From Akkermansiaceae bacterium (GTDB lineage: Bacteria > Verrucomicrobiota > Verrucomicrobiia > Verrucomicrobiales > Akkermansiaceae), in NCBI GenBank assembly GCA_024233115.1, contig JACKQB010000004.1:248001-312000 (forward strand): a DNA stretch of 64,000 nucleotides, read 5' to 3'. Shown piece by piece: positions 15,925-24,202 of the stretch; position 1 is the first letter of the stretch, and every line of letters starts with the position of its first letter. The position numbers and the translations under genes were made by a program. The notes under the pieces were generated by a model. That model was given only the letters and a program-made list of their open reading frames with translations. It searched no databases and had not been told where the DNA came from.

Positions 15925-18150
15925 ATGACCGACGACCTCTTCTCACTCGCCGCCTCCAAGCAGCCCGATCCCGAAAAACGGATCGCCGAGCTCTCTACCG
16001 AGCTTGAGCGGCATAACCAGCTCTACTACCAGGACGCCGAGCCGGAGATCTCCGACGCGGAATACGACGCGCTGATGAATGAGCTTAAGAAGCTCGAAAA
16101 GGAACACCCGGAGCTCGCGCGGCCCGACTCCCCGAGCCAACGCGTCGGCGGCGCGCCGCTGGAGCATTTCTCCCAGGTCGAGCACCTCGTGCCGATGCTT
16201 TCCATCGAGGACATCCACGAGCTGAAGCCGGAGGAGCTTGAGCAAATCGGCGACCCGTCCGCGTCCTCCGCCGAGAACCTGCGCGACTGGTATGCCCGGC
16301 TGGAAAAGAACCTCGGCCAGAAAAACGTGCCCGTCACCATCGAACCCAAGATCGACGGCGTGGCGGTCTCCGTGGTTTACCGCGACGGCGTGCTCGACTA
16401 CGCCGCCACCCGCGGCGACGGCGCCACCGGCGACGACATTAGCCAGAACGTGCGCACCATTCAGTCGATTCCGCTGAAACTCCCCGCAGGCGCCCCGGAG
16501 GTTTTTGAGGTCCGCGGTGAGGTGTTTATGCCGAATGCCGAGTTTGCCAGACTCAACGAGCAGCGCGACGAGGCGGGCGAGACTGCCTTCGTCAACCCAC
16601 GCAACGCCACCGCCGGCACCCTCAAGCAGCTCGACCCCAAACTGGTCGCCGCGCGGCCGCTCGACTGCATTTTCCACTCCTACGGATTTGTCGAGAACGC
16701 CCCCTACGCCAGCGTCAGCGAGTTCCAGAAAACACTCGCCGACTACGGACTCAAAGCGAGCAAGTGGTTCCACAAGGCGGGCAATGCTGTCGAGTTGTTA
16801 GAACTGGTCGGCAAGCTCAACCACGACCGGCACAGCTTCCCCTACGCCACCGACGGCGCGGTCGTCAAGGTGGACGAGCTCGCCCTGCACCAGCAGCTCG
16901 GCGCCACCTCCAAATTCCCGCGTTGGGCCTGCGCCTTCAAGTTTCTCCCCGAGCAAAAGGAGACACTCATCCAGGACATCACCATCCAGGTCGGTCGCAC
17001 CGGAGTGCTCACACCCGTCGCCGAACTCGAACCCGTGTTTGTCTCCGGCACCACCGTCTCCCGCGCCACCCTGCACAACCAGGACGAGATCGACCGCAAG
17101 GACATCCGCCTCGGCGACACCGTGGTCATCGAGAAAGCCGGTGAGATCATCCCCGCCGTGGTCAAGGTGGTGAAAGAGAAACGCCCGCCTCACAGCGAGC
17201 CGTTCAATCTTTTCCAATACGTCCACGGCCGCTGCCCGTCCTGCGCCGGCCCCATCGAGCAGGAGGAGGGATTTGTCGCCTGGCGCTGCACCAACTTCGC
17301 CTGCCCCGCCCAGGCGGTCACCCGCATCAAGCACTTCGCATCACGCAAGGCGCTGGACATCGACGGCCTCGGCACCGCCGTTGCGGAAAAGCTGGTGGAA
17401 ACCGGCTCCATCCAAAACACCCTCGACCTGTTCGCGCTGGAGGCGGACTCACTCGCCGACCTGTTGTTAGACCCCGCCCAGCTCGAAGGAGGCGCAAGCA
17501 AACCACGCCGACTTGGCGAAAAGAAAGCGGAGACCATTGTCAACTCGCTCGACAAGTCACGCAGCGCGCCCCTCTCCCGCTGGATCTTCGCCATGGGCAT
17601 CCCCCAGATCGGTGAGTCCGCCGCCCGCGAGATCGCCCGACTGCACCGCGACCTGGCGGAGGTTGCGATGTCTGAAATCCTGCAAGACCTCGCCGAACTA
17701 CCCAACTTCGAACAACTCTCCGTTTCCAAACGCAAAAAGGAAAACCACCCGCGGCTGGCGAAGTATCAGATCGAGTCCGAGCTGGGACCCGTGGCAGCGC
17801 AGCACATCGTCGCCTTTTTCCAGAGCGAGGCAGGCCAGCATGTGCTGGAAAAATTCGCCGCTTTCGGCATCAACCCGCAGTCGGACAACTACGACCCGGA
17901 AAAGTCGGCACTGCAAAATACAGACTCCCCGATCGCGGGCAAAACCTTCGTCATCACCGGCACCCTGTCCAAACCACGACCCGAGTTTAAAAAACAGATC
18001 GAGGCGGCGGGAGGCAAAGTCTCCGGCTCGGTGTCCGCCAAAACCGACTACCTGTTAGCCGGAGAAAAAGCCGGCTCCAAACGCGCCAAGGCGGAGGAAC
18101 TCGGTGTCACCATCCTCGATGAAACCGCATTCGAGCAGCTCACAAAGTAG
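15925..18150 (+). CDS. ligA: NAD-dependent DNA ligase LigA
   Basis: Joins nicks in duplex DNA using NAD+. Domains in order: Ia (IAELSTELERHNQLYYQDAEPEISDAEYD), adenylation domain with active-site Lys142 in EPKIDGVAVSV, OB fold, a four-Cys zinc finger (CPSCAGPI...WRCTNFACPAQ, about residues 435-458), HhH repeats (DIDGLGTAVAEKLV; FAMGIPQIGESAAREIA) and a C-terminal BRCT domain (IAGKTFVITGTLSKPRPEFKKQIE). At 741 residues it is longer than the ~670 typical; extra sequence lies around residues 98-135 and 590-625. The stop codon TAG is the first three bases of a repeat element. Confidence 0.96.
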   Translation: MTDDLFSLAASKQPDPEKRIAELSTELERHNQLYYQDAEPEISDAEYDALMNELKKLEKEHPELARPDSPSQRVGGAPLEHFSQVEHLVPMLSIEDIHELKPEELEQIGDPSASSAENLRDWYARLEKNLGQKNVPVTIEPKIDGVAVSVVYRDGVLDYAATRGDGATGDDISQNVRTIQSIPLKLPAGAPEVFEVRGEVFMPNAEFARLNEQRDEAGETAFVNPRNATAGTLKQLDPKLVAARPLDCIFHSYGFVENAPYASVSEFQKTLADYGLKASKWFHKAGNAVELLELVGKLNHDRHSFPYATDGAVVKVDELALHQQLGATSKFPRWACAFKFLPEQKETLIQDITIQVGRTGVLTPVAELEPVFVSGTTVSRATLHNQDEIDRKDIRLGDTVVIEKAGEIIPAVVKVVKEKRPPHSEPFNLFQYVHGRCPSCAGPIEQEEGFVAWRCTNFACPAQAVTRIKHFASRKALDIDGLGTAVAEKLVETGSIQNTLDLFALEADSLADLLLDPAQLEGGASKPRRLGEKKAETIVNSLDKSRSAPLSRWIFAMGIPQIGESAAREIARLHRDLAEVAMSEILQDLAELPNFEQLSVSKRKKENHPRLAKYQIESELGPVAAQHIVAFFQSEAGQHVLEKFAAFGINPQSDNYDPEKSALQNTDSPIAGKTFVITGTLSKPRPEFKKQIEAAGGKVSGSVSAKTDYLLAGEKAGSKRAKAEELGVTILDETAFEQLTK

Positions 18151-18242
18151 GACGACTTTTTAAGTTGTCGGCTACCCAAGGCATCGTCATCCTCGGTACA
18201 ATGGACGCACCAGACATGCCGACAGCTTGCAAACTTCTCCTA
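18148..18242. repeat. Inverted-repeat element, family TAGGACnnnTTTT (copy 1)
   Basis: Arms of about 25 bp: 18148-18172 (TAGGACGACTTTTTAAGTTG then TCGGC) and 18218-18242, which reads on the other strand TAGGAGAAGTTTGCAAGCTG then TCGGC. The left arm supplies the ligA stop codon. A second copy lies at 26523-26590. Confidence 0.75.
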
Positions 18243-18275
18243 CCCTTCCCCCCCGCAATCTGTTAAACTACCCCA

Positions 18276-18632
18276 ATGAAAACACTCGCCACCCTCCTCC
18301 TGCTCACTTTTTCCGCCACACTCTGCCACGCCCAGTCAACGCCTGAGATCAAGCAGAACGCCTACGAGGAATACCAGAAATCCGACAAGGCAATGAACAC
18401 CGTTTACCAGAACCTGATGAGGGTTCTTACTGAGGACGGAAAAAAGAAACTCCGTCTTTCCCAGCGGGCATGGATCGCCTTCCGTGATGCCGAGGCGGAT
18501 TTTGACTGCCACCACTTCGGCGAGGGTAAGTTTGGAGCCGTTGAGCGTTTGGGCAGCTTGAAAATGCGGACCCAGGAGCGGACCATGAAGCTGCTCGCCG
18601 ACTACAAACGCTTCAAGGAAATCAACGGTTAG
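18276..18632 (+). CDS. LprI-like/DUF1311 secreted protein
   Basis: 118 residues with a signal peptide (MKTLATLLLLTFSATLCHAQ, cleavage after HAQ or nearby). The mature part matches the DUF1311/lysozyme-inhibitor LprI family pattern: a small all-helical region with NTVYQNLMRVLTEDGKKKLRLSQRAWIAFRDAEADFDC and a final helix. Classical members carry paired cysteines; here only one mature Cys is evident (DFDCHH), so a disulfide is unlikely. Function outside the cytoplasm is presumed; lysozyme inhibition is known only for a few relatives. It is a single gene between a repeat element and a lipoprotein gene. Confidence 0.8.
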   Translation: MKTLATLLLLTFSATLCHAQSTPEIKQNAYEEYQKSDKAMNTVYQNLMRVLTEDGKKKLRLSQRAWIAFRDAEADFDCHHFGEGKFGAVERLGSLKMRTQERTMKLLADYKRFKEING

Positions 18633-18835
18633 AAGGCTACCTCCCGCTTACGGCCTCCGTTTCCTCCAGAGCAGGGACCGGGCTCCGCATTCATGACGTT
18701 GGATTGTGTAAAAACCCGCCAAGCCACCGTATCAACCCTATGCGCCGCCTCATCGATATTTCTTATCTCTTCCTTCTTGAATCTTACCCGCACGCTCTCA
18801 TACTCCGCCGTATGAGAGGAAACACGGCAGCCAAG

Positions 18836-19396
18836 ATGAGCCATCCATCCAGCCTACTGGCCCTACCGGCATTACTATCAATGCTTCTGGCCGGTTGCGG
18901 TGGCGGCGGTGGCGGCTTTGTCTCTGAAAACCACTCCAACCGTGGCTACAACCCCGGCGTAGGCCCCTTTGATAGTCGGGGCAACTATGTCGAACGATGG
19001 GCAGACGATAAAAGCAAAGGCGTCTGGTGGCGCTCCAGTTCCACCACAGGTCCAGCTGCTGTAGCCTCCAAGCCTGCCGTCACACCACCTGTCATCGCCT
19101 CCAACACCACCCCCACCCCCGGCCCTGCATCCCGCCCCACCGGTGTCCGGCCTACTCCGCCGGTGGGTGGCCACACCACCCCCACGCCACAAGCCAGGCC
19201 CCAGCCGAAACCCAAACCCGTCGTCAAGGCTACCCCCAAGCGCAAGCCCCCCATTCGCCACACGGTGAGAAGTGGCGACACCCTCTGGGCGCTTTCGCAA
19301 AAGTACAAGACATCCGTCACTGCCATCCAACGCGCCAACGGACTCAAGGGAACGAATTTGAAAATTGGCCGGAGCCTGCTGATCCCGAGATATTAG
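18836..19396 (+). CDS. LysM-domain lipoprotein
   Basis: 186 residues from the ATG at 18836, chosen because the signal sequence and lipobox (SMLLAGC) then begin properly; an ATG at 18812 would add eight residues. After the lipidated Cys come a glycine run, a Thr/Pro/Ala-rich low-complexity linker (about residues 75-135) and a C-terminal LysM domain: HTVRSGDTLWALSQKYKTSVTAIQRANGLKGTNLKIGRSLLIP. LysM binds peptidoglycan, so this is an envelope protein anchored by lipid and attached to the wall. No catalytic domain is present. The upstream region 18633-18835 shows no gene. Confidence 0.88.
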   Translation: MSHPSSLLALPALLSMLLAGCGGGGGGFVSENHSNRGYNPGVGPFDSRGNYVERWADDKSKGVWWRSSSTTGPAAVASKPAVTPPVIASNTTPTPGPASRPTGVRPTPPVGGHTTPTPQARPQPKPKPVVKATPKRKPPIRHTVRSGDTLWALSQKYKTSVTAIQRANGLKGTNLKIGRSLLIPRY

Positions 19397-19528
19397 CCCG
19401 CTGGCAACCCGGGCGCAGATTGTTGACCCTGGAAGCGCTTGGAAAACCCTTCCAAGGGTTGCCGCCAATGACGAATGCCTGTTGACTAATGTCGGCTCAT
19501 CGGATACTGTTCTTACGAACACTTTCCT

Positions 19529-20776
19529 ATGAGCCTTACCTCCCTCTTTGTTGATTTTGATGCCTACTTTGCCTCGGCAGAGCAGCACTTGCAGCCGCAC
19601 CTGCGTGGCAGACCCGTCGGTGTGGCGCCGGTTCTGGCAGAAACATCTTGCTGTATTGCCGCGAGCTACGAGGCCAAAGCCCATGGGATCAAAACCGGCA
19701 CCAGTGTGCGCGACGCCCGCCAACTCTGCCCGGGTATCCAGATCGTCCAGGCCCAGCCCGCCAAATACGTCGAGCTTCACCACCGGCTCGTCGCCGCCGT
19801 GGAAACCTGCCTCCACGTCGAGGCGGTACTCTCCATCGATGAAATGTGGTGCTGGCTCCCCTACAACCTGCGGGAGCCGGAAACCGTGGAAAAAATAGGG
19901 TACAACATCAAACGCGCCATCCACGACCAGGTCAGCCCGTGGATCAATGGCAGCGTAGGTGCCGCACCTAACAAATGGCTCGCCAAGATGGCATCAAAAA
20001 TGCGTAAACCCAATGGTCTGCTGGTCATCCAACAACACGACCTCCCCGGGATTCTCTATGAGCTTGAGCTGCGCGATATGCACGGGGTGGGCCGGGCCAT
20101 GGAGATCCGCCTGCACGCCCACGGCATCCATGATGTGCGCAGCCTGTGTCATGCCAGCCGACAGCAGCTTCATGCGGCCTGGGGTGGCATCGAGGGCGAC
20201 CGACTCTGGTTTCAACTCCGGGGAAAAGAGGTGCCGGAGCCGGAAACCAGCCGTCGCAGCATCGGCCATAGCCATGTCCTGCCACCCGACCAACGCCACC
20301 CCGACGCCGCCTTGCCGGTTCTTCACAAGCTGACCCAAAAAGCCGCCCAGCGCCTACGCAGCCACGGTATGCTGGCGCGCGGTTTTTCCATTTCTCTCCG
20401 TTACCTCCGGGGGGGCAAGTGGTGCCGTGAAATACAGTTAGAACCGACTGATGACTCGCTCATACTCGCACGCACCACCAGCCTGCTCTGGCGGCAGCGG
20501 CCTCATCATGGCGAGCACCTGCTGCAAGTCTCCATGGTACTGGACCGGCTTACCCATGTGGGTAACTACACCCCGTCGCTCTTTATCGACGAGCAGGAAC
20601 ACCCAGTGGAAACCGGGAAAACCAGCCACCAGGTGCTTAATGAATCGATGGATATGCTGGTGCAGAAGTTTGGCAGGCAATCCATCTACCTCGGTGGTGC
20701 CCACAACGCTATCGAAGCCGCCCCCATGCGTATCTCCTTCGGCCACATCCCGGATCTGGACGTGGAGGCGGATTGA
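19529..20776 (+). CDS. Y-family DNA polymerase (UmuC/DinB-like)
   Basis: 415-residue translesion-type polymerase. Palm metal ligands are visible: FVDFDAYFAS (Asp9) and LSIDEMW (Asp104, Glu105). The fingers segment CCIAASYEAKAHGIKTGTSVRDA, the AAPNKWLAKMASKMRKPNG segment, a HhH-like RDMHGVGRAMEIRLHAHGI and a C-terminal little-finger domain with SRRSIGHSHVLPP follow in order. The DinB SIDE is modified to SIDEMW, where DinB has a following Ala/Val/Phe, so the lesion specificity may differ; I cannot decide between DinB and UmuC-type subgroups. No LexA-like box was recognised upstream. Confidence 0.85.
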   Translation: MSLTSLFVDFDAYFASAEQHLQPHLRGRPVGVAPVLAETSCCIAASYEAKAHGIKTGTSVRDARQLCPGIQIVQAQPAKYVELHHRLVAAVETCLHVEAVLSIDEMWCWLPYNLREPETVEKIGYNIKRAIHDQVSPWINGSVGAAPNKWLAKMASKMRKPNGLLVIQQHDLPGILYELELRDMHGVGRAMEIRLHAHGIHDVRSLCHASRQQLHAAWGGIEGDRLWFQLRGKEVPEPETSRRSIGHSHVLPPDQRHPDAALPVLHKLTQKAAQRLRSHGMLARGFSISLRYLRGGKWCREIQLEPTDDSLILARTTSLLWRQRPHHGEHLLQVSMVLDRLTHVGNYTPSLFIDEQEHPVETGKTSHQVLNESMDMLVQKFGRQSIYLGGAHNAIEAAPMRISFGHIPDLDVEAD

Positions 20777-20783
20777 TTCCTGG

Positions 20784-20879
20784 GGAGGGTGGACACTCTT
20801 GTCCACAGCATCGTGCAAGCCGACCATGGTGCTTGGGTTGGGCGCATGGCTTGCCGGTGGACAGGAGTGTCCACCCTCC
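20784..20879. repeat. Inverted-repeat element, family GGAGGGTGGACACTC (copy 1)
   Basis: Arms 20784-20806 (GGAGGGTGGACACTCTTGTC then CAC) and 20857-20879 in inverted orientation, with a CAAGC/GCTTG-containing interior. It lies between two convergent genes and ends directly against the stop codon of the small membrane protein gene (20880-20882). A second copy is at 27996-28059. Confidence 0.78.
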
Positions 20880-21086
20880 TTAATCGCGGGCAAAGGGGAG
20901 CGCCAGGGTGAGGATGCCACCCACGACCCATATCCATGTGGGATGGGTGACAAAATACGGGTAAAACATCAGGGCAAAACCGAGCGCCTTCGGCTGCCAG
21001 AGGTCTTTCCACTTTCCATACGCCACATAAATCATACCCAGTCCTCCAAAAACCACCCACGCGACGATGACATAGGGATCAAACAT
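20880..21086 (-). CDS. Small membrane protein, unknown function
   Basis: 68 residues with two hydrophobic helices (VIVAWVVFGGLGMIYVAYGK and LGFALMFYPYFV...WIWVVGGILTLALPF). The GxxYxxYGK and ALM.YPYF pattern resembles short membrane proteins sometimes annotated as amino acid transport protein; the role is unknown. Its ATG overlaps the stop of the upstream CBM9-like gene by one base (TGATG), indicating translational coupling. Its stop abuts a repeat element. Confidence 0.65.
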   Translation of the reverse strand: MFDPYVIVAWVVFGGLGMIYVAYGKWKDLWQPKALGFALMFYPYFVTHPTWIWVVGGILTLALPFARD

Positions 21087-21850
21087 CAGGCTTGGAAAAC
21101 CACCTCTCCCCAGTGGGTTGGAATGTGCATATTGACGACTCCTTGCGGACTCCAGACCCAGTTGTCCTCGGGGTGTTGCTGGTCCTCGGGATTGAGACCT
21201 GAGCAGAGGTCGGTGCCGTGCGGCGGAATTCTAACATATTTTCCATCAACCACCTCATGCCGCCACTGGACGCGGGAAAAATTCACCTTCCACATGTCGC
21301 CGTGTGCCGGGGGGGTGGATCGGCCCGGATTGTACTTCGCCAGTTCCTTCCACGGGAAAGCGATCTCCACACACCAGCCTTCATCCGTGGTAGTGGGATC
21401 ATTGAGTCTACCCTTCACCCCGACCTTGCGGATTAGGCCAGGCAGGTTGCAGCCGAGTAGGGGCACACCACCCTCGCTGTAGGGCACCGGGAGATTCAGC
21501 TCCCAGATGGTGCCCAGGGCGTTCATCTCAAATTCGTAATAATTGTTAGAATCACCATCGGGATCGATAAACACCTCGAAGTCGTTGTCGTTAAAAATGA
21601 TTTCGTTTTGCCTGGTGATGGTGCCCCAGACATGAGGCTCCTCCATTTCGGCCGCGACGTAGAACCAGGTATCGTCCCAGGCCATTTTCGCCCGTGTGCG
21701 GAAGCGAGGTTTCAGCGCGGGGTCGCCGGTGATGTCCTGGAAATCACCGGTCCACGGTACGGCGGCCCATGCCGGATCGGAGATGAAGCCATCCAGCTTC
21801 AACGGACCCGCCACGCGGGGACAGTGGTATTTTTCAGGTAATCCGTGCAT
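21086..21850 (-). CDS. CBM9-like carbohydrate-binding protein
   Basis: 254 residues resembling the carbohydrate-binding family 9-like (DOMON-related) beta-sandwich proteins: PLKLDGFISDPAWAAVPWTGDF at the start, AKMAWDDTWFYVAAEMEEP, NDNDFEVFIDPDGDSNNYYEFEMNALGT and WCVEIAFPWKEL. No signal peptide is seen, unusual for a carbohydrate-binding protein. These stand-alone proteins are common in Verrucomicrobiota and Planctomycetota genomes; the ligand is not known. Coupled by a one-base overlap to the downstream small membrane protein gene; the aldo/keto reductase gene lies 8 bp upstream, so all three are likely one transcript. Confidence 0.82.
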   Translation of the reverse strand: MHGLPEKYHCPRVAGPLKLDGFISDPAWAAVPWTGDFQDITGDPALKPRFRTRAKMAWDDTWFYVAAEMEEPHVWGTITRQNEIIFNDNDFEVFIDPDGDSNNYYEFEMNALGTIWELNLPVPYSEGGVPLLGCNLPGLIRKVGVKGRLNDPTTTDEGWCVEIAFPWKELAKYNPGRSTPPAHGDMWKVNFSRVQWRHEVVDGKYVRIPPHGTDLCSGLNPEDQQHPEDNWVWSPQGVVNMHIPTHWGEVVFQA

Positions 21851-21858
21851 CGTGGCAA

Positions 21859-22878
21859 TTATCCCATCGGGTAAAGAAACTCCTCACTCACCTTGTCGAT
21901 TTTATCCAGAATCTCATCACTCAAGGTTACATCAGCGGCGGCGATGATGGGGTCGAGGTGGTCTGCGTGAGACGCCCCCACGATGGTGGAGGCGACAAAA
22001 TCGTGCTGCTTGCTCCAGGCGGTGGCAAGGGTAACCACATGCATGTCGATCTCCTTGGCAATCTCGATCATCCTGGCTGTCGTAGCCAGGCTCTTTTCGT
22101 TTACAAAGCGCTCCGCCATCGCTTTCTGACGAGGCTGGCCAGTCTGGAGATACTTGCTGAAACGCGCCCCATCGGGATATTTTCCATCGTTGTATTTTCC
22201 TGTTAGAACACCGCCGGCAAGCGGACTGTAGGGCAGCAGGCTGACCTTTTCCTGTCGGCACACCTCAGCCAGCTCATCCTCGAACCGACGGTTGTTAATG
22301 GAAAAATTATTCTGGATGGTATCGAAACGTGCCAGGCCGCAGGTGTCGCTGGTCCAGAGCGATTTCATCAGCCCGTATGCGTCCTCGTTGCTGGTGCCGA
22401 TGGTCCGCACCTTGCCTTCCCGCACCAGCTCATCCAGAGCCTCCAGGGTGTCCTCGGCACGCATGTCGTGATCACACCAGTGGACTTGATAGAGGTCAAT
22501 GTAGTCGGTTTGCAGTCGTTTCAGGCTTCCCTCGATGGCGCGGCGGATATGATGACGGTCGATGGCCGCCTTGCCGCCACGCACGGGCGGGATAAACCAC
22601 CCGTGGGCCGGGCCGGCGACCTTGGAAGCGATGATCAGGCTTTCACGGTCCTTGGTTTTCAACCATTCCCCGACCAACTCCTCGGTGATCCCCGCCGTTT
22701 TCCTGCTGGGTGGAACAGGGTAGACTTCCGCGGTATCAAAAAAATCAATCCCCGCATCCGCCGCTTTGTCGAGGATACGGAAACTCTCGTCTTTATCACA
22801 CTGCTTGCCAAACGTCATCGTGCCCATACAGATGTCGCTGACCACGATGGCGCTGCCGCCAAGTCGATTTAATTTCAT
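21859..22878 (-). CDS. Aldo/keto reductase
   Basis: 339 residues from the ATG at 22878 (MKLNRLGGSAIVVSDICMGT), the usual family start; an upstream extension antisense to terC was rejected. NADPH-dependent carbonyl reductase of the Tas/YajO type with catalytic tetrad visible: D and Y in GIDFFDTAEVYP, Lys in SLIIASKVAG and His in YIDLYQVHWCD. NADP-binding end segment TIVGASHADHLDPIIAAADVTL. Substrate unknown. It is the first gene of a likely three-gene minus-strand operon with the CBM9-like and small membrane protein genes, and it is divergent from terC with a 46-bp gap. Confidence 0.9.
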   Translation of the reverse strand: MKLNRLGGSAIVVSDICMGTMTFGKQCDKDESFRILDKAADAGIDFFDTAEVYPVPPSRKTAGITEELVGEWLKTKDRESLIIASKVAGPAHGWFIPPVRGGKAAIDRHHIRRAIEGSLKRLQTDYIDLYQVHWCDHDMRAEDTLEALDELVREGKVRTIGTSNEDAYGLMKSLWTSDTCGLARFDTIQNNFSINNRRFEDELAEVCRQEKVSLLPYSPLAGGVLTGKYNDGKYPDGARFSKYLQTGQPRQKAMAERFVNEKSLATTARMIEIAKEIDMHVVTLATAWSKQHDFVASTIVGASHADHLDPIIAAADVTLSDEILDKIDKVSEEFLYPMG

Positions 22879-22924
22879 CCGGTGATCATGCCAGACCAGA
22901 CTTACTTGGCAAGCCTCGGCACAG

Positions 22925-23704
22925 ATGATAATGACTAGCGGCATGGGACACCTCTTTGACCTCGCCATGCTGATCATGCTCCAGGCCGTGCTTGGCTTTG
23001 ACAACCTGCTCTACATCTCCATCGAATCCAAGCGGGCCCCCTTGGAAAAACAAAAGTCGGTCCGCATCTGGGGGATTGGCCTGGCCGTGTTCCTGAGGAT
23101 CGGCCTGCTGTTCCTGCTGCTTAAGCTCATGGACTCCTTCACGGCATCGCTGTTTAAATGCGATAACCGTTTCGTTCATGCCGACTTCAATTTCACCTCA
23201 CTCATCACCCTGCTTGGAGGAGGATTCATTATCTACACAGCGGTCAAGGAAGTGATGCACATGCTGAGCTATGAGGAAGCCCGCGCCCATGACGGGAAGA
23301 AAAAGCAGGCATCCGTCGTCAAGATCGTCGCCCTGATAGTCGCGATGAACCTCGTTTTCTCCTTCGACTCCATCCTCAGTGCCATGGCCATTACCAAGGT
23401 TGAATGGGTGATGGCGACGGCGATCGTCATCAGTGGTGTCCTGATGATCCTCATGGCGGACAAGGTCTCCGCTTTTCTACAGAAAAACCGGCTCTACGAG
23501 ATCCTCGGACTCTTCATCCTCTTTATCGTCGGCGTGTTACTCGTTTCCGAAGGCGGCCATCAGGCCCACCTCCGCTTCTTCGGCTTCCCGGTTGAGGCGA
23601 TGAGTAAAACGACATTCTACTTCGTCATCGCCGTGCTGGTGCTTGTGGACGTGATCCAAGGCCGCTACCAGAAAAAGCTGATGGCGGAGAAGGCGAAGGC
23701 GTAA
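22925..23704 (+). CDS. TerC family integral membrane protein
   Basis: 259 residues with about seven hydrophobic helices. Two family signature segments carry the conserved acidic residues: VLGFDNLLYISIESKRAPLEKQ in the first helix and AMNLVFSFDSILSAMAIT in the middle. TerC proteins are linked to metal-ion (manganese, calcium) handling and to folding or metalation of exported proteins; the exact substrate here is unknown. The start is one of three close ATGs (22925, 22931, 22943). Divergent from the aldo/keto reductase gene. Confidence 0.9.
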   Translation: MIMTSGMGHLFDLAMLIMLQAVLGFDNLLYISIESKRAPLEKQKSVRIWGIGLAVFLRIGLLFLLLKLMDSFTASLFKCDNRFVHADFNFTSLITLLGGGFIIYTAVKEVMHMLSYEEARAHDGKKKQASVVKIVALIVAMNLVFSFDSILSAMAITKVEWVMATAIVISGVLMILMADKVSAFLQKNRLYEILGLFILFIVGVLLVSEGGHQAHLRFFGFPVEAMSKTTFYFVIAVLVLVDVIQGRYQKKLMAEKAKA

Positions 23705-23784
23705 CCGCGGGGGGCGGCCCGCCTTTTCGCGCTGCGGGTGAATGTGGGTTCCACCCGTCGGGGCCGGGCATGGGTCCCATAAAC

Positions 23785-23847
23785 CAAAAAACGGAACCAT
23801 CTCGTGGATGATTCCGTTTTTAGAAAAATGGTCGGGACTACAGGATT
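23785..23847. repeat. 63-bp direct repeat, copy A (terminator plus tRNA-Pro 3' end)
   Basis: Identical over 63 bp to 23975-24037, exactly 190 bp away. It contains the tRNA-Pro terminator hairpin and the last 19 bases of the tRNA gene (23829-23847, CCA end included) but none of the rest of the tRNA. Confidence 0.9.
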
Positions 23848-23970
23848 GACCTCGTTCCTCTCGGTCCGTGCCAGTTTCCAGAAATGCTCCTCCGCATTTC
23901 TGGTTCGATAAAAATCGTGACACACGATGCTGCGCCGTGCGCTCGAACTTCGTTCTCATCCTGTAGTCCC
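23834..23970. mobile_element. Small palindromic element abutting tRNA-Pro repeat
   Basis: A 137-bp segment bounded by perfect 13-bp inverted repeats GGGACTACAGGAT (23834-23846) and ATCCTGTAGTCCC (23958-23970). These equal the acceptor/T-arm end of the neighbouring tRNA-Pro. Its centre has a perfect 10-bp hairpin (CCAGAAATGC at 23878-23887 with GCATTTCTGG at 23894-23903). No protein is encoded. Seen: the repeats and hairpin. Inferred: a non-autonomous element, or an RNA, derived from or targeted to the tRNA 3' end. Confidence 0.55.
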
Positions 23971-23975
23971 TGCGC

Positions 23976-24011
23976 AAAAAACGGAACCATCTCGTGGATG
24001 ATTCCGTTTTT
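23976..24011 (-). terminator. Terminator of tRNA-Pro
   Basis: On the minus strand a 10-bp stem AAAAACGGAA/TTCCGTTTTT with an inner CATC/GATG extension and loop, ending in a T run, starts 8 bases after the tRNA CCA. An identical copy is at 23786-23821. Confidence 0.85.
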
Positions 24012-24018
24012 AGAAAAA

Positions 24019-24095
24019 TGGTCGGGACTACAGGATTCGAACCTGCGACCTCTTCACCCCCAGCGAAGCGCGCTACCAAACTGCGCCAAGTCCCG
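24019..24095 (-). tRNA. tRNA-Pro (anticodon GGG)
   Basis: 77-nt gene with encoded CCA. Acceptor CGGGACT pairs with AGTCCCG; the D arm GGCGCAGTTTGGTAGCGC, anticodon arm CTTCG-CTGGGGG-TGAAG with GGG at positions 34-36, and T arm with GGTTCGAATCC are all regular. Read on the minus strand. Followed by a rho-independent terminator. Confidence 0.96.
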
Positions 24096-24202
24096 GTCTT
24101 TGTTGTTACCTGCGGATCTGACTCCGGCAGGCAGGGGAGCGCAATTAAGCCCATCACTTAGGAGTTGGCAAGCACGTATTTTCGTGGCATTCCCAGCGCC
24201 CC

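Noticed and set aside
15943..16773. Long minus-strand open frames opposite ligA, and similar ones opposite argJ, the RND pump, gspE and SulP genes
   Set aside because: They mirror high-GC coding frames, give Val/Gly/Asp- or Ser/Arg-rich translations with no domains, and lie fully within well-identified genes.
20451..21482. 343-residue plus-strand open frame
   Set aside because: It runs out of frame through the Y-family polymerase end, a repeat and antisense to the CBM9-like gene; translation has no family features.
23829..23847. Second tRNA gene
   Set aside because: Only the last 19 bases of tRNA-Pro are present; no D or anticodon arm.
23785..24037. CRISPR-like repeat array
   Set aside because: Only two repeats, 63 bp long and 190 bp apart, explained by tRNA and terminator duplication; no cas genes in the window.
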